A stretch of 64,000 nt of DNA from Crossiella equi (GTDB lineage Bacteria > Actinomycetota > Actinomycetes > Mycobacteriales > Pseudonocardiaceae), in contig NZ_JAGIOO010000001.1 in the NCBI RefSeq assembly GCF_017876755.1, positions 9,285,786-9,349,785 on the forward strand, given 5' to 3'. Every line of letters begins with the position of its first letter. The first letter of the stretch is position 1. Of the stretch, positions 16,964 to 26,096 are shown piece after piece. The position numbers and the translations under genes were made by a program. The notes under the pieces were generated by a model, which saw only the letters and a list, made by a program, of their open reading frames with translations, did no database searches and was not told where the DNA came from.

Positions 16964-18364
16964 TCACGGTTGTTCGGCGATCAACCCGTTCTGCCTGATC
17001 ACCTGGGCGTAGAAGTGCGCGCTGCGCTTCGGGGTGCGGACCTGGGTCTGGTAGTCCACGTGCACCAGGCCGAACCGCTTGGCATAGCCCTCGGCCCACT
17101 CGAAGTTGTCCAGCAGCGACCAGCTGAAGTACCCGCGCAGGTCCGTCCCCGCCTGGATGGCCTGGTGCGCCGCGCGCAGGTGACCGTCCAGGTAGGACAC
17201 CCGGTCGGTGTCCTCGATCTGGCCGTCGCCGTTGGGTTTGTCCGGCCAGGCCGAGCCGTTCTCGGTGATGTAGAGCGGCAGCGGCGGGTACTCGGTGTGC
17301 AGCCGGGTGAGCACCTCGGTGAGCCCGGACGCCTGGATCTCCCAGTTCATGTCGGTGCGCGGCAGGCCCCGGCTGGGGAAGCGCACGTGCTCGGCGCCGA
17401 TCCAGGTGGTGGGGCCGGCGGCGGGCTCGGTCGAGGCGCCGGAGACGTGCAGGCTGCTGTAGTAGTTGACGCCCAACAGGTCCAGCGGTGCGCCGATCAG
17501 GTCCAGGTCGCCGTCCTGGATGTGCTCGGACAGCCCGAACGGCGCCAGGTCGGCCAGCACGTCCTCGGGGTACTCCCCGCGCAGCACCGGGTCGAGGAAG
17601 AGCCGGTTCTGCAGCCCATCGACCCGGCGGACGGCCTCCGCGTCGGCCTCGGAACCGGGGTCGGCCGGGTGCACCGGGTACAGGTTGAGCGTGATCCCGG
17701 CCTTGGCCTGGGGAGCCCCGTCCCTGATCGCCAGCACACCGAGGCCGTGCGCCAGGTGCAGATGGTGCACGGCGGCCACGGTGGCGCGCGGGTCGGTGCG
17801 GCCGGGGGCGTGCCTGCCCGAGGCGTAGCCGACGAAGGAGGAGCAGTACGGCTCGTTGAGCGTGGTCCAGAACGGCACCCGGTCGCCGAGGGCGCCGACC
17901 ACGGTCTGGGCGTACTCGCCGAAGCGGTAGGCGGTGTCCCGGTTCGCCCAGCCGCCGCGTTCCTCCAGCGCCTGAGGCAGGTCCCAGTGGTAGAGGGTCA
18001 CCCACGGGGTGATGTCGTGGGCCAGCAGCTCGTCCACCAGGCGCCGGTAGAAGTCCAGGCCAGCCGGGTTGACCGGGCCGCCGTCCGGGCGGATCCGGGG
18101 CCAGGCCACGGAGAAGCGGTAGGCGCGCAGGCCGAGTTCGGCCATCAGCGCGACGTCCTCGCGCATCCGGCGGTAGTGGTCGGTGGCCGGATCGCCGGTG
18201 TCGCCGTTGTGCACCTTGCCGGGAGTCCGGCAGAAGACGTCCCAGATCGAGTCGGTTCGACCGTCCACAGTGGTCGATCCCTCCACCTGGAAGGCCGCGG
18301 TGGCCGCGCCCCACAGGAATCCCGGCGGGAACGCCAGCTCGACGGCGTGGTCAGATACGTGCAC
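16964..18364 (-). CDS. GH1 beta-glucosidase (BglC-like), cytoplasmic
   Basis: This 466-residue GH1 enzyme hydrolyses imported cellobiose and cello-oligosaccharides to glucose. The N-terminal motif FPPGFLWGAATAAFQVEG is the GH1 signature. Acid/base Glu171 lies in TLNEPY and nucleophile Glu368 in LYITENG. There is no signal peptide. It starts at a GTG at 18364, four bases after the cebG stop, so it is the last gene of a cebE-cebF-cebG-bgl operon, the same order as in Streptomyces. It inherits control from the CebR box at 21470. Confidence 0.94.
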   Translation of the reverse strand: MHVSDHAVELAFPPGFLWGAATAAFQVEGSTTVDGRTDSIWDVFCRTPGKVHNGDTGDPATDHYRRMREDVALMAELGLRAYRFSVAWPRIRPDGGPVNPAGLDFYRRLVDELLAHDITPWVTLYHWDLPQALEERGGWANRDTAYRFGEYAQTVVGALGDRVPFWTTLNEPYCSSFVGYASGRHAPGRTDPRATVAAVHHLHLAHGLGVLAIRDGAPQAKAGITLNLYPVHPADPGSEADAEAVRRVDGLQNRLFLDPVLRGEYPEDVLADLAPFGLSEHIQDGDLDLIGAPLDLLGVNYYSSLHVSGASTEPAAGPTTWIGAEHVRFPSRGLPRTDMNWEIQASGLTEVLTRLHTEYPPLPLYITENGSAWPDKPNGDGQIEDTDRVSYLDGHLRAAHQAIQAGTDLRGYFSWSLLDNFEWAEGYAKRFGLVHVDYQTQVRTPKRSAHFYAQVIRQNGLIAEQP

Positions 18365-18367
18365 TCG

Positions 18368-19189
18368 TCATCCCTTCACGGCGCCCTGCATGATGCCGGC
18401 CACGATTTGCCGGCCGAGCAGGACGAAGATCAGCAGAACCGGGACCGTCGCCATGGTCGTGCCGGCCAGCACGAGCGAGTAGTCGATGTAGAAGCCGCTC
18501 TGGAGCTTCTCCAGGGCCACCTGGATGGTGGGGTTGCCCGCGTCCAGGGCGACCAGGGGCCAGAGGAAGTCGTTCCAGGAGGTCATGAAGGTGAACATGC
18601 CCAGGAAGGCCGCGGCCGGGCGGACCGCGGGCAGGCACACGTGCCAGAAGGTGCGGATCAGGCTGCACCCGTCCATCCGGGCGGCCTCGATCAGCTCGTA
18701 GGGCACCGCCTCGCTGATGTACTGGCGCATCCAGAACACCCCGAGCGCGGTGACCAGGTTCGGGATGATCACCGCCTCCAGGCTGTTGGCCCAGCCGAAC
18801 TCGGCCATCAGCATGTACAGCGGCACGATGCCCAGCTGGGTGGGCACCGCCAGCGTGGCCACCACCGCCACGAACAGCAGGCCCCGGCCGCGGAAACGCA
18901 GCTTGGCGAAGGCGAAACCGGCCAGTGTGGACAGCAGCACGGTGGACACGGTCACCGTGCCCGCCACGATCATGCTGTTGGCCAGGGCCTTCCAGAACGG
19001 CACCGAGTCGAACACCTTGGCCGCATTGGCGAGGAAGTTGCCGCCGGGCAGCAGTGGTGGCACCCGCTCGGTGACGGTGGCGCTGTCCCTGCTGGCCACC
19101 ACGAAGGACCAGTAGAACGGGAAGGCCGAGCCGAGCACGAAGGCCAGCAACAAGCCGTACACAGTGGCATTGGGCTTGCCGACGCTCAT
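18368..19189 (-). CDS. cebG: Cellobiose/cello-oligosaccharide ABC transporter permease (CebG-like)
   Basis: A 273-residue MalG-type inner permease with six membrane segments, including VYGLLLAFVLGSAFPFYWSF at the N-terminus. The cytoplasmic EAA loop reads LIEAARMDGCSLIRTFWHVCLP, the contact for the shared ATPase. No ATPase gene is nearby; in Streptomyces the distant MsiK supplies it. The ATG overlaps the cebF stop as ATGA. Confidence 0.9.
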   Translation of the reverse strand: MSVGKPNATVYGLLLAFVLGSAFPFYWSFVVASRDSATVTERVPPLLPGGNFLANAAKVFDSVPFWKALANSMIVAGTVTVSTVLLSTLAGFAFAKLRFRGRGLLFVAVVATLAVPTQLGIVPLYMLMAEFGWANSLEAVIIPNLVTALGVFWMRQYISEAVPYELIEAARMDGCSLIRTFWHVCLPAVRPAAAFLGMFTFMTSWNDFLWPLVALDAGNPTIQVALEKLQSGFYIDYSLVLAGTTMATVPVLLIFVLLGRQIVAGIMQGAVKG

Positions 19190-20166
19190 CGCCCCACCCC
19201 CGCCAGCCGCCGGGTCAGCAGGAAGTTGATCCCGGCGAAGACGATGATCACCAGGAACAGCACCCAGGCGATCGCCGAGGCGTAGCCGAAGTTCTGGTTC
19301 TCGAAGGCGGACTGGTACAGGTAGAGGGTGATGGTCTGGAACTGGTTGGACGAGCCGCCGTTGTTGGAGCCGGGCCTGGTGTCGAACAGCTTGGGCTCGG
19401 TGAAGATCTGCAGCCCGCCGATGGTGGAGGTGATCACCACGAAGATCAGCGTCGGGCGCAGCAGCGGCAGGGTGATGCTGAAGAACCGGCGCACCGCACC
19501 GGCCCCGTCGACCACCGCGGCCTCGTAGACGTCCTTGGGGATGGCCTGCATCGCGGCCAGCACGATCAGCGCGTTGTAGCCGGTCCACCGCCAGTTCACC
19601 ATGAAGGCGATGGCCAGGTGGCTGGCGAAGCGGTTGGCCTGCCAGTCGATCCGGTCCAGGCCGAATGCCTCCAGCAGGGTGTTGACCAGGCCGAAGTCGC
19701 GGCCGAACAGGTTGGCGAAGATGATACCGATGGCCACCAGGCTGGCCGCGTAGGGCAGCAGCACGCCCACCCGCCAGCCGGTGGCCGGGCGGACCCTGGT
19801 GTTGAGCAGCGCGGCCAGCAGCACCGCGATCACCAGCTGCGGCCCGCTGGAGAGCAGGAAGATGCTGATCGTGTTGGTCAGCGTGGTCCAGAACTGCTCG
19901 TCGGCGAGCAGGTTGGTGAAGTTGTCCAGCCCGACGAAGGTCGGCTCCGCGCCGCCCAGCTCCCAGTCGAAGAGGGCCACGTAGGCGGTGTAGAGCAGGG
20001 GAAACAGGCCGGTGAGGCCGAAGATCAGGAAGAACGGCGCGATGTAGAGGTAGGGCGAGAACCGGAGGTCCCACTCGCCGAGCCGGTCGCGAATGGGACG
20101 CCGTGACCGCGGCGGAACGGGAACACCGCGGTCACGGCGGGTCTGCGGGTGGAGGTCGAGACTCAC
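19186..20166 (-). CDS. cebF: Cellobiose/cello-oligosaccharide ABC transporter permease (CebF-like)
   Basis: A 326-residue MalF-type permease. A hydrophilic N-terminus precedes six membrane segments beginning at LYIAPFFLIFGLTGLFPLLYT. The EAA loop is YEAAVVDGAGAVRRFFSITLP. The GTG start at 20166 overlaps the cebE stop, which argues for translational coupling. It forms the heteromeric channel with the next gene. Confidence 0.9.
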   Translation of the reverse strand: MSLDLHPQTRRDRGVPVPPRSRRPIRDRLGEWDLRFSPYLYIAPFFLIFGLTGLFPLLYTAYVALFDWELGGAEPTFVGLDNFTNLLADEQFWTTLTNTISIFLLSSGPQLVIAVLLAALLNTRVRPATGWRVGVLLPYAASLVAIGIIFANLFGRDFGLVNTLLEAFGLDRIDWQANRFASHLAIAFMVNWRWTGYNALIVLAAMQAIPKDVYEAAVVDGAGAVRRFFSITLPLLRPTLIFVVITSTIGGLQIFTEPKLFDTRPGSNNGGSSNQFQTITLYLYQSAFENQNFGYASAIAWVLFLVIIVFAGINFLLTRRLAGVGR

Positions 20167-21440
20167 TTGGCCAGCTTCTTCGCACCGTCGACGAGTTGCT
20201 GCCAGCCCTCCGCCGAGGAGGCGCCCTGCTCGACCTTCTGCAGCGCGGCGACCCCGACGACGTCCTGGAGCTCCCCGTCGGAGGGGCCCTTGTACTGCGC
20301 CTTGGCCACCTTGCGGGCCTGCGCGGCGAACAGCGCGCCCGCCTTGACGTCGAAGTACTTGTTGTGGCTGTTCAACAGCTGCTCGTTGCTGAGGGCCTCG
20401 ACCTGGCTGGGGAAGGTGCCCTTGGCGCCGAAGGCCTTCATCTGCTGCGCGGGCGCGGTCAGCCAGGCGGCCAGCTCGGCGGCTTCCTTGGGGTGCTTGC
20501 TCTGCTTGGGCACGGTCAGGTACGAGCCGCCCCAGTTGCCGCCGCCCTCGGGAAAGGCGTCGGTGACCGCCCACTTGCCCTGGTTCTCCGGGCCCGCGTG
20601 CTGTTCGACCACGCCGAGCATCCAGGACGGGCAGGTCTTGGTGGCGAAGGCGCCGGTGCGGAAGGCGCTGTTCCACTCCGGGCCGAAGGCGGTCAGCTTG
20701 GCGGACTGGCCCTTGGCCACCGCGGCGGTGAGCTTGTCCCAGTTGGCCTTGATGGCCGGGTTGCTCTCGATGATCAGCTTGTCCTCGGTGTTGTAGTAGC
20801 CCTGGGGCAGCTGGTTCTGCATGGCGTTGAAGATCTGCGCGGCCGAGTCGAACCAGGCCTTGCCGCTGATCTTGCCGGTGAACTTCTCACCTGCGGCGAA
20901 GAAGCTGTCCCAGGTGGCGAACAGCGCCTTGACCCCCTGCGGGTCGCTGGGCAGGCCGGCTTCGGCGAAGAGGTCCTTGCGGTAGCACATGGCCAGCGGG
21001 CCGATGTCGGTGCCGTAGCCGATCAGACGGCCGTCCTTGGTGGTGACCGCCTCGGACTTCCACGGCAGCCAGCGCTCCGGGGTCACGTCGGCGGGGCCGA
21101 TCTCGCGCAGGTTGGCGAACTTGTCCGCGCGCTCCATCACCTTGGCGCGGTGGCCCTCCTCCACCGCCTCCACGTCGGCGAGGCCGGAACCGGCGCCCAG
21201 CTTGGTGTAGAGGTTCTGGTGGTGCGGCGCGGCCTGCCCGGTCTTGCGGTGGGTGATGCGGATGTCGGGGTGCGCCGCCTCGTACTCCTTGAGCAGGTCC
21301 TCGTACCCGAACTCGGTGAAGGTGGCGATGGTGAGTTCCAGCCTGCCGTCCGAGCCGGCGCCGGAACCGCAGGCGGTCAGCGCGGCAACCGCCGAGACCG
21401 CGAGCCCGAGTGCGAGTGAGCGAGGTAAGTGATGGCGCAC
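20163..21440 (-). CDS. cebE: Cellobiose/cello-oligosaccharide-binding lipoprotein (CebE-like)
   Basis: A 425-residue extracellular receptor with a lipoprotein signal (SLALGLAVSAVAALTAC). Blocks such as ATFTEFGYEDLLKEYEAAHPDI, HHQNLYTKLGAGSGLADVEAVEEG and GTDIGPLAMCYRKDLF are typical of CebE. I prefer the GTG at 21440 with GAAAGG six bases upstream; an in-frame ATG at 21467 would add nine residues and lies almost on the operator. It heads the cebEFG-bgl operon. The perfect CebR box at 21470 sits 30 bp upstream of this start. Confidence 0.92.
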   Translation of the reverse strand: MRHHLPRSLALGLAVSAVAALTACGSGAGSDGRLELTIATFTEFGYEDLLKEYEAAHPDIRITHRKTGQAAPHHQNLYTKLGAGSGLADVEAVEEGHRAKVMERADKFANLREIGPADVTPERWLPWKSEAVTTKDGRLIGYGTDIGPLAMCYRKDLFAEAGLPSDPQGVKALFATWDSFFAAGEKFTGKISGKAWFDSAAQIFNAMQNQLPQGYYNTEDKLIIESNPAIKANWDKLTAAVAKGQSAKLTAFGPEWNSAFRTGAFATKTCPSWMLGVVEQHAGPENQGKWAVTDAFPEGGGNWGGSYLTVPKQSKHPKEAAELAAWLTAPAQQMKAFGAKGTFPSQVEALSNEQLLNSHNKYFDVKAGALFAAQARKVAKAQYKGPSDGELQDVVGVAALQKVEQGASSAEGWQQLVDGAKKLAK

Positions 21441-21469
21441 GTCAACCCTTTCGCCGTTCTGGACCATGC

Positions 21470-21483
21470 TGGGAGCGCTCCCA
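21470..21483. promoter_or_regulatory. CebR box of the cebEFG operon
   Basis: TGGGAGCGCTCCCA, a perfect CebR palindrome 30 bp upstream of cebE. Confidence 0.88.
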
Positions 21484-21563
21484 GAAATCGAGCTGAGTGT
21501 TGCGCCGAGGTGTTCGGGGTGTCAAGGGGATCATGGAAAAAGACTGTCGAAGGGTTGCCGGAT

Positions 21564-21599
21564 CGGGCGCGAACTGGAATCGCTCCCAGTTCGCGCCCG
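21564..21599 (-). terminator. Terminator hairpin after GH48
   Basis: CGGGCGCGAACTGG and its exact complement form a 14-bp stem with an 8-nt loop, beginning 6 bp past the GH48 stop. The apex contains TGGAATCGCTCCCA, which mimics a CebR box, but the hairpin reading explains the whole stretch better. Confidence 0.72.
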
Positions 21600-21604
21600 T
21601 CCGA

Positions 21605-24538
21605 TCAGCCGCCGAACAGCTCGCTGTGCGCGGCGAAGGCGGTGGCGATCTCGGCCTGCGACCAGAACCGGTGCACGGTCAGGGTCGGCGGCGGGCCGCC
21701 GTCCAGGTAGGCCTGCACCTTCGGCCAGTCGGGGTCGTTCTTGTAGAAGGAGCGGATGGACAGGAAGGTGGAGTTGGCGTCGACGCGGTCGCCGTTGGCC
21801 ATCGTGCCGGTCCAGCCCGGCGGGATGTAGAGGCCGTCGCCGTTGGCGGTGGTGAGCTTGTCGTCGAAGCGGCTGTAGTCGGCGCGGGTCTCCGGTACCG
21901 CGATGCCCTTGCCGTCCTGGTGCGCCAGCAGCGCGTCCAGCAGGCGCTCACCGGTGGTCCGCGCCGCCGAGTTGCCCGAGGCCGCCGCGTAGTAGAGCAG
22001 CGTCTTGGCCAGCGCGGCGGCCACCCCGACGTCCTGGCTGTGGTTGAGCACCTTGACCGTCAGCCCGGAGTTGCCGGTGGGCGTGCCGGTCCAGTCGTCG
22101 GGCTTGCCGGTCCACTCCAGGTCCGAGGGCACCCGGAAGGAGCCGTTGCCCGCGGTGGTGTTGGCGATGGCCCAGGGCACCCACTTGTCCAGGATCGCCT
22201 TGGCACGGGCGTCCTTGGTCACGTGGTAGAGCTGGGCGATGCGTTCCACGCCCCAGACCTGGAAGCCGAACCACCGGTTGCTCGGCGGGTCGTGCCACAC
22301 CGGCTGGAAGTCGTACGCCATGCCGTGGAACTTCGCCGACCCGGCGGGCGGGGGCTGGTAGGAGCCGCCCCAGCTGTTGCTGGCGCCACCGGCGATGCCG
22401 CCGTTGGCGGCCTGCAACCACTGCAGAAACTCCAGCTGCCGGTCGTAGCTGGTGCCCCAGTCCTGCTGGCCGGTGGCCGACTTCGGCTTCAGTGCCGGGT
22501 CGTTGGCCAGCGCCCAGGCCGCCAGCGGGTTCTGGTAGCCCTGGTGCGGTGCGCTGGAACCGATCCGCCAGGCCCAGCCCGCCGAGGTGTCGGTGGCGCC
22601 GCCCCAGGAGTAGTACCAGCCCATCAGGTAGTGCGCGCTGTTCTTGCCGGTGCCGCCGGGGCAGCTGGCCGGCCCGACGCAGTTGCCGATCTTCTTGAAG
22701 TACTTGTCGAACATGGCGTAGCGCAGGTAGTCGCCCATCTTGGCCGCCTTGGCCAGGATCGGCGCCACCTCCGCGCCCTTGCCCTGCGCCTCGGCCCAGG
22801 TCTTGGCCCAGTAGGCCACCTGCACCGCGCGGGCGTCGGCATCCGGTGCGTTGGTGTAGCGCCACTGCCTGGAGTAGTTGGCGTCCTTGGTGAACAGGTC
22901 CAGGAAGCCGTTGCGGCCGCCGTGCCTGAACGTGTCGCAGGAGGGGTGGGTCACGGTCTCCCAGACCGACTCCTGCTCACCGCGCTGGAAGGTGTTGACG
23001 TAGGCGGGCGCGTTGTTGGTGCCGTCCCCGCAGTGGCCGTAGCCGTAGGTGTTGTCCACGTCGAGCAGCCAGTGCATGCCGTAGATGTCGTTGTTGCCGT
23101 AGGCCGAACGCAGTTCGGCGGCCAGCGGGTCCTGTCCGACCGCGACGCCAGGCTCCAGCTGCGAGGGGTAGTGCCTGGGGTGCGGGTGCTCGGGGGCGTA
23201 GGTGGCCGGTTTCGCCGGGTTGTAGGAGGAGTTGGTCGGCTGGTCCTTGCTGCCGGGGATGATGAACTTCTCCATCGACTCCCAGGCCTTGGCCAGCGGC
23301 GCCCAGTCCTTGGTCACGCGGCCGTAGCTGGCCTCCAGCCACAGGTAGTAGCTGAAGGCCTCCGAGGTGGTCTGGTGCCCGTGGTCGGGCGCCTCCACCA
23401 CCAGGGTCTCCACCGAGTGGTAGGGCACCAGCAGCTCGCCGAACCGGCGGAAGTAGCCTGCCGCCGGGTCCTTGATCTTGTTGTACTGGGCCAGGAAGGC
23501 CGCCGCGTAGCTGGAGGTGTCCTTGCTCAGCTCCTTCGCGGTGACGGTGGCCGCGGTGTGCCCGGCCGCGGCGATGGTGAACCTGGCCTCGCCCAGCGCG
23601 CCGCCGTTGTCGGCCGCGGCGATGGTGAGCTGCTGCGCGGTGTTCCAGTTCTGCGGGGTGAACCGCAGGGTGGCCGGGGTCGCGGTGAGGTCCGCGCTGC
23701 CGGTGCGGGTCACCGTCGCGGTGACCTCACCCGCCGGTGCGGAGGCCAGCTTGACCCCGACCTTGACCGAGTCGCCCTGACGCACGCTGACCGCGCCGGG
23801 GGTGGCCAGCACCGCGGGCGCGCCCAGCACCCGCACCGCGACCGGGTTGGAAACCGTGGTGGCGCCCTTGTCGTCGGTGGCGCGGGCGGTCACCGAGTAC
23901 GCGCCCGCGGTGGCCCCGGTCCAGTTGACCCGCCACGGCGCCGCGGTGGCGGTGCCGACCGGGGTGGTGCCGGCGAAGAACTCGACCTTGCTCACCGTGC
24001 CGTCGGTGTCGGCGGCCTCGGCGGCCAGCGCGATGCTGGCCGGCGCGGTGAAGGTGCTGCCGTCGGCCGGGCTGGTCAGGGCGACCGAGGGAGCCCGGTT
24101 CGCGCCGGTGCAGCGGACGCCGTTGACCGCGAAGTCGGTGGGCGGGCGGTTGGCCGCGCCCTTGTCGGCGTTGAAGTTGACCTGGGTGCTGCCGCCGGCG
24201 GGCAGCACCCGGCCCCAGTCCGGGTTGGCCACGGTGACCACCGCGCCCTGTTGGCTGAACACGCCGTTCCAGCCGTTGCTGACCCGCTGGCCGTCGGGGA
24301 AGGTCCAGGTGAGCCGCCAGCCGTCCAGGGCCTCGCCCTCGTTGCGGATGGTGGCGGCGGCGCTGAAGCCGGTGTCCCACTCGTTGGTCACCTGGTACAC
24401 CACGGTGCAGGCCACCGAGGGGGCGGCGGCCGCGGGCAGCGCGCCCAGCGGGAGCGCCACCGCCCCGGCCAGCGCGGTGGCGAGTGCGGCGGGCAGTGGT
24501 CCGGCTCGCCATCGCCGGGAAAGCGCACGGGATCTCAT
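21605..24538 (-). CDS. Secreted CBM2-GH48 reducing-end cellobiohydrolase with two beta-sandwich linker domains
   Basis: A 977-residue processive cellulase that works from the reducing end, complementary to the GH6. After the signal peptide (about 1-38) comes a CBM2 (42-143: ACTVVYQVTNEWDTGF to VRCTG). An Ig-like domain follows (149-237: APSVALTSPADGSTF), then a Calx-beta-like sandwich (240-335: SVRQGDSVKVGVKL, LRFTPQNWNTAQQLTI), then GH48 (340-977). The catalytic acid region is HGHQTTSEAFSYYLWLEASYG, with Glu393 and Glu402 as candidates. The ATG at 24538 follows GGAGGAGG. Many actinomycete GH48 enzymes use an FN3 linker, so the two-sandwich linker is less usual. A perfect CebR box precedes it. 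Confidence 0.93.
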   Translation of the reverse strand: MRSRALSRRWRAGPLPAALATALAGAVALPLGALPAAAAPSVACTVVYQVTNEWDTGFSAAATIRNEGEALDGWRLTWTFPDGQRVSNGWNGVFSQQGAVVTVANPDWGRVLPAGGSTQVNFNADKGAANRPPTDFAVNGVRCTGANRAPSVALTSPADGSTFTAPASIALAAEAADTDGTVSKVEFFAGTTPVGTATAAPWRVNWTGATAGAYSVTARATDDKGATTVSNPVAVRVLGAPAVLATPGAVSVRQGDSVKVGVKLASAPAGEVTATVTRTGSADLTATPATLRFTPQNWNTAQQLTIAAADNGGALGEARFTIAAAGHTAATVTAKELSKDTSSYAAAFLAQYNKIKDPAAGYFRRFGELLVPYHSVETLVVEAPDHGHQTTSEAFSYYLWLEASYGRVTKDWAPLAKAWESMEKFIIPGSKDQPTNSSYNPAKPATYAPEHPHPRHYPSQLEPGVAVGQDPLAAELRSAYGNNDIYGMHWLLDVDNTYGYGHCGDGTNNAPAYVNTFQRGEQESVWETVTHPSCDTFRHGGRNGFLDLFTKDANYSRQWRYTNAPDADARAVQVAYWAKTWAEAQGKGAEVAPILAKAAKMGDYLRYAMFDKYFKKIGNCVGPASCPGGTGKNSAHYLMGWYYSWGGATDTSAGWAWRIGSSAPHQGYQNPLAAWALANDPALKPKSATGQQDWGTSYDRQLEFLQWLQAANGGIAGGASNSWGGSYQPPPAGSAKFHGMAYDFQPVWHDPPSNRWFGFQVWGVERIAQLYHVTKDARAKAILDKWVPWAIANTTAGNGSFRVPSDLEWTGKPDDWTGTPTGNSGLTVKVLNHSQDVGVAAALAKTLLYYAAASGNSAARTTGERLLDALLAHQDGKGIAVPETRADYSRFDDKLTTANGDGLYIPPGWTGTMANGDRVDANSTFLSIRSFYKNDPDWPKVQAYLDGGPPPTLTVHRFWSQAEIATAFAAHSELFGG

Positions 24539-24582
24539 GCAGGGTCCTCCTCCGGACACACAGGGGTGAGGGCGGTGGATTC

Positions 24583-24596
24583 TGGGAGCGCTCCCA
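24583..24596. promoter_or_regulatory. CebR box upstream of GH48
   Basis: TGGGAGCGCTCCCA, perfect palindrome 45 bp upstream of the GH48 start. It also lies about 137 bp before the divergent broken LacI gene. Confidence 0.85.
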
Positions 24597-24732
24597 GATT
24601 GGGACTGTAACCGCGTCGAAACCCGCTGTGAACCCTCGGCCGCGCACGGGCGGGGTCCATCGGTGACATTGCACCCGTTCGGTCCCGCCCGCGCTGCCGG
24701 GCGGACCAAGCGGATCATCGGAGGTGGTGGGT

Positions 24733-25504
24733 GTGACCCGAGGTGCCACGCGGCCGACGCTGGAAGACATCGCCGCCTGCGCTGGTGTGTCCCGTTCGAT
24801 CGCCTCCGGGGCGCTCAACGAGGACGCCTGCGTCAGTTCCAGGGCCAGGGAGGAGGTCCTCGACGCCGCGAGCGAGCTCGGCTACTCGCCCAACCAGGCG
24901 GCGCGTTCGCTGGCACCAGGCGCACCAACGCGATCGCGCTGGTGCTCTCGGAGCCGGAGACCAAGGTCCTGGAGGACCCGTACTTCGCCGAGATCGTCCG
25001 CGGCGCGTTCCGGCAGCTGTCCGCGCTGGGCAGCCAGATGTTGATGATGCTGGTGGACAGCCGCGAGGTCGTGCCGGGCACGGTGCGTTTCCTGGTGGAT
25101 GGGCACGTCGACGGCGCGCTGGTCTTCGCCGCGCACCGGGGCGATCCGTTGTCGACCGCGCTGCGCCTGCTGCGGCTGCCGATGGTCTTCGGCGGCGGCG
25201 GTCCCGGCGGCAGCACCTGCGGCCCGCACCTGGTCGACTTCGACAACCAGGGCGGCGCGAAGCTGGCGGAGCGCGCGCCGCACGCCACCGGACGCGGGTG
25301 CCGCAGGACGTGGCGGTGGTGGGCTTCGACGACCACCGGGGACTGGCCGAGGCGACCAGCCCGCCGCTGACCACGGTGCACCAGGACCCGCGCGAGCAGG
25401 TCCGGCAGATGGTGCGCACCCTGCAGCAGCTGATCTGTGGGGAGAACCTGCCGCCGGGCAGGCAGGTGCTGCCGGTCAGCCTGGTGCGCCGGGCCTCGGC
25501 CTAG
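24733..25504 (+). pseudogene. LacI-family regulator, broken by frameshifts and an internal deletion
   Basis: Three reading frames together give pieces of one LacI regulator. The helix-turn-helix TLEDIAACAGVSRSIASGALN and YSPNQAARSLA come from the first frame, entered at the GTG at 24733 behind ATCGGAGG. RRTNAIALVLSEPETKVLEDPYFAEIVRG through GGAKLAERA are in the second. VPQDVAVVGFDDHRGLAEATSPPLTTVHQD to VSLVRRASA are in the third. One frameshift falls near 24910. At the second junction, near 25285, roughly 90-100 residues of the ligand domain are missing. It has the right place and family to have been a local cellulose regulator; that role is inference. Confidence 0.8.
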
Positions 25505-25531
25505 CCGCTCGGCGGGAGTGGTGGCCGGGGC

Positions 25532-26083
25532 TCAGTGCTGGTGCGCGGGCGGCTGGGCGAAGACGCAGTCGTCCACATCGGCCGGGATCTGGCGGACCTT
25601 GTCATCGGCGTAGGCGCAGCGCAGGTAGTACAGGTCCAGCTGGTAGACGCCGAGGAAGCCCGAGGTGACCGCGAAACCGTTGCCGAAGGCCAACATCGGC
25701 GCATCGGCGACGGCGCCCTTGGTCATCGCCTCCCGCCAGGCGCGCTGGAACTCCGTTTGCTTGCCAGGGGCGAACAGCAGCAGCCCGACCTTGGGGTAGG
25801 AGGGCGGCACCGCGCAGCTGGACCATTCCGCGAGGTGGGGCTCGACCAGCCCGCGCAGCTCCGCGCCGACCAGCCTGCCCAGCTCCTCGGGCGTGCCTGC
25901 CTTGGGGGAGACACAGCCTGAGGTCCGGTCGTTGACCAGGTTCACCAGTGCGCGCATGGTGGTGACCGGCTGGCCGAGCGCGCCCGCACCGCGATCTGCC
26001 AGCGGTGCAACGGGTTCCGCGGCGCATCCGGCGAGCAGGGGCAGCGCCAGTGCGGCAGTCGCGGCGATTCTGGGCAGGGTCAT
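25532..26083 (-). CDS. Small secreted lipoprotein of unknown function under a CebR box
   Basis: A 183-residue lipoprotein: signal TLPRIAATAALALPLLAGC with Cys20 as the lipidated residue, then a compact domain. Visible features are NDRTSGCVSPKAGTPEELGRLVGAEL, PKVGLLLFAPGKQTEFQRAWREAM and YQLDLYYLRCAYADDKVRQIPADVDDCVF. Several cysteines after the lipobox could pair outside the cell. I recognise no family. The ATG at 26083 follows a strong AGGAGG. TGGGAGCGATCCCA lies 13 bp upstream, and the divergent neighbour is a cellulose-active LPMO, so co-expression with cellulases is likely. A helper role at the cell surface is only a guess. Confidence 0.72.
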   Translation of the reverse strand: MTLPRIAATAALALPLLAGCAAEPVAPLADRGAGALGQPVTTMRALVNLVNDRTSGCVSPKAGTPEELGRLVGAELRGLVEPHLAEWSSCAVPPSYPKVGLLLFAPGKQTEFQRAWREAMTKGAVADAPMLAFGNGFAVTSGFLGVYQLDLYYLRCAYADDKVRQIPADVDDCVFAQPPAHQH

Positions 26084-26096
26084 GGCGCCTCCTGTC

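Noticed and set aside
16535-19285. Long rightward open frame opposite the GH1 and cebG genes
   Set aside because: It is the antisense shadow of two well-supported genes in GC-rich codons; its translation shows no domain and is rich in G, V, R and H.
21575-21588. TGGAATCGCTCCCA as an eighth CebR box
   Set aside because: It forms the apex of a perfect 14-bp hairpin right after the GH48 stop, and the nearest gene start is cebE, which already has a perfect box. The terminator explains it.
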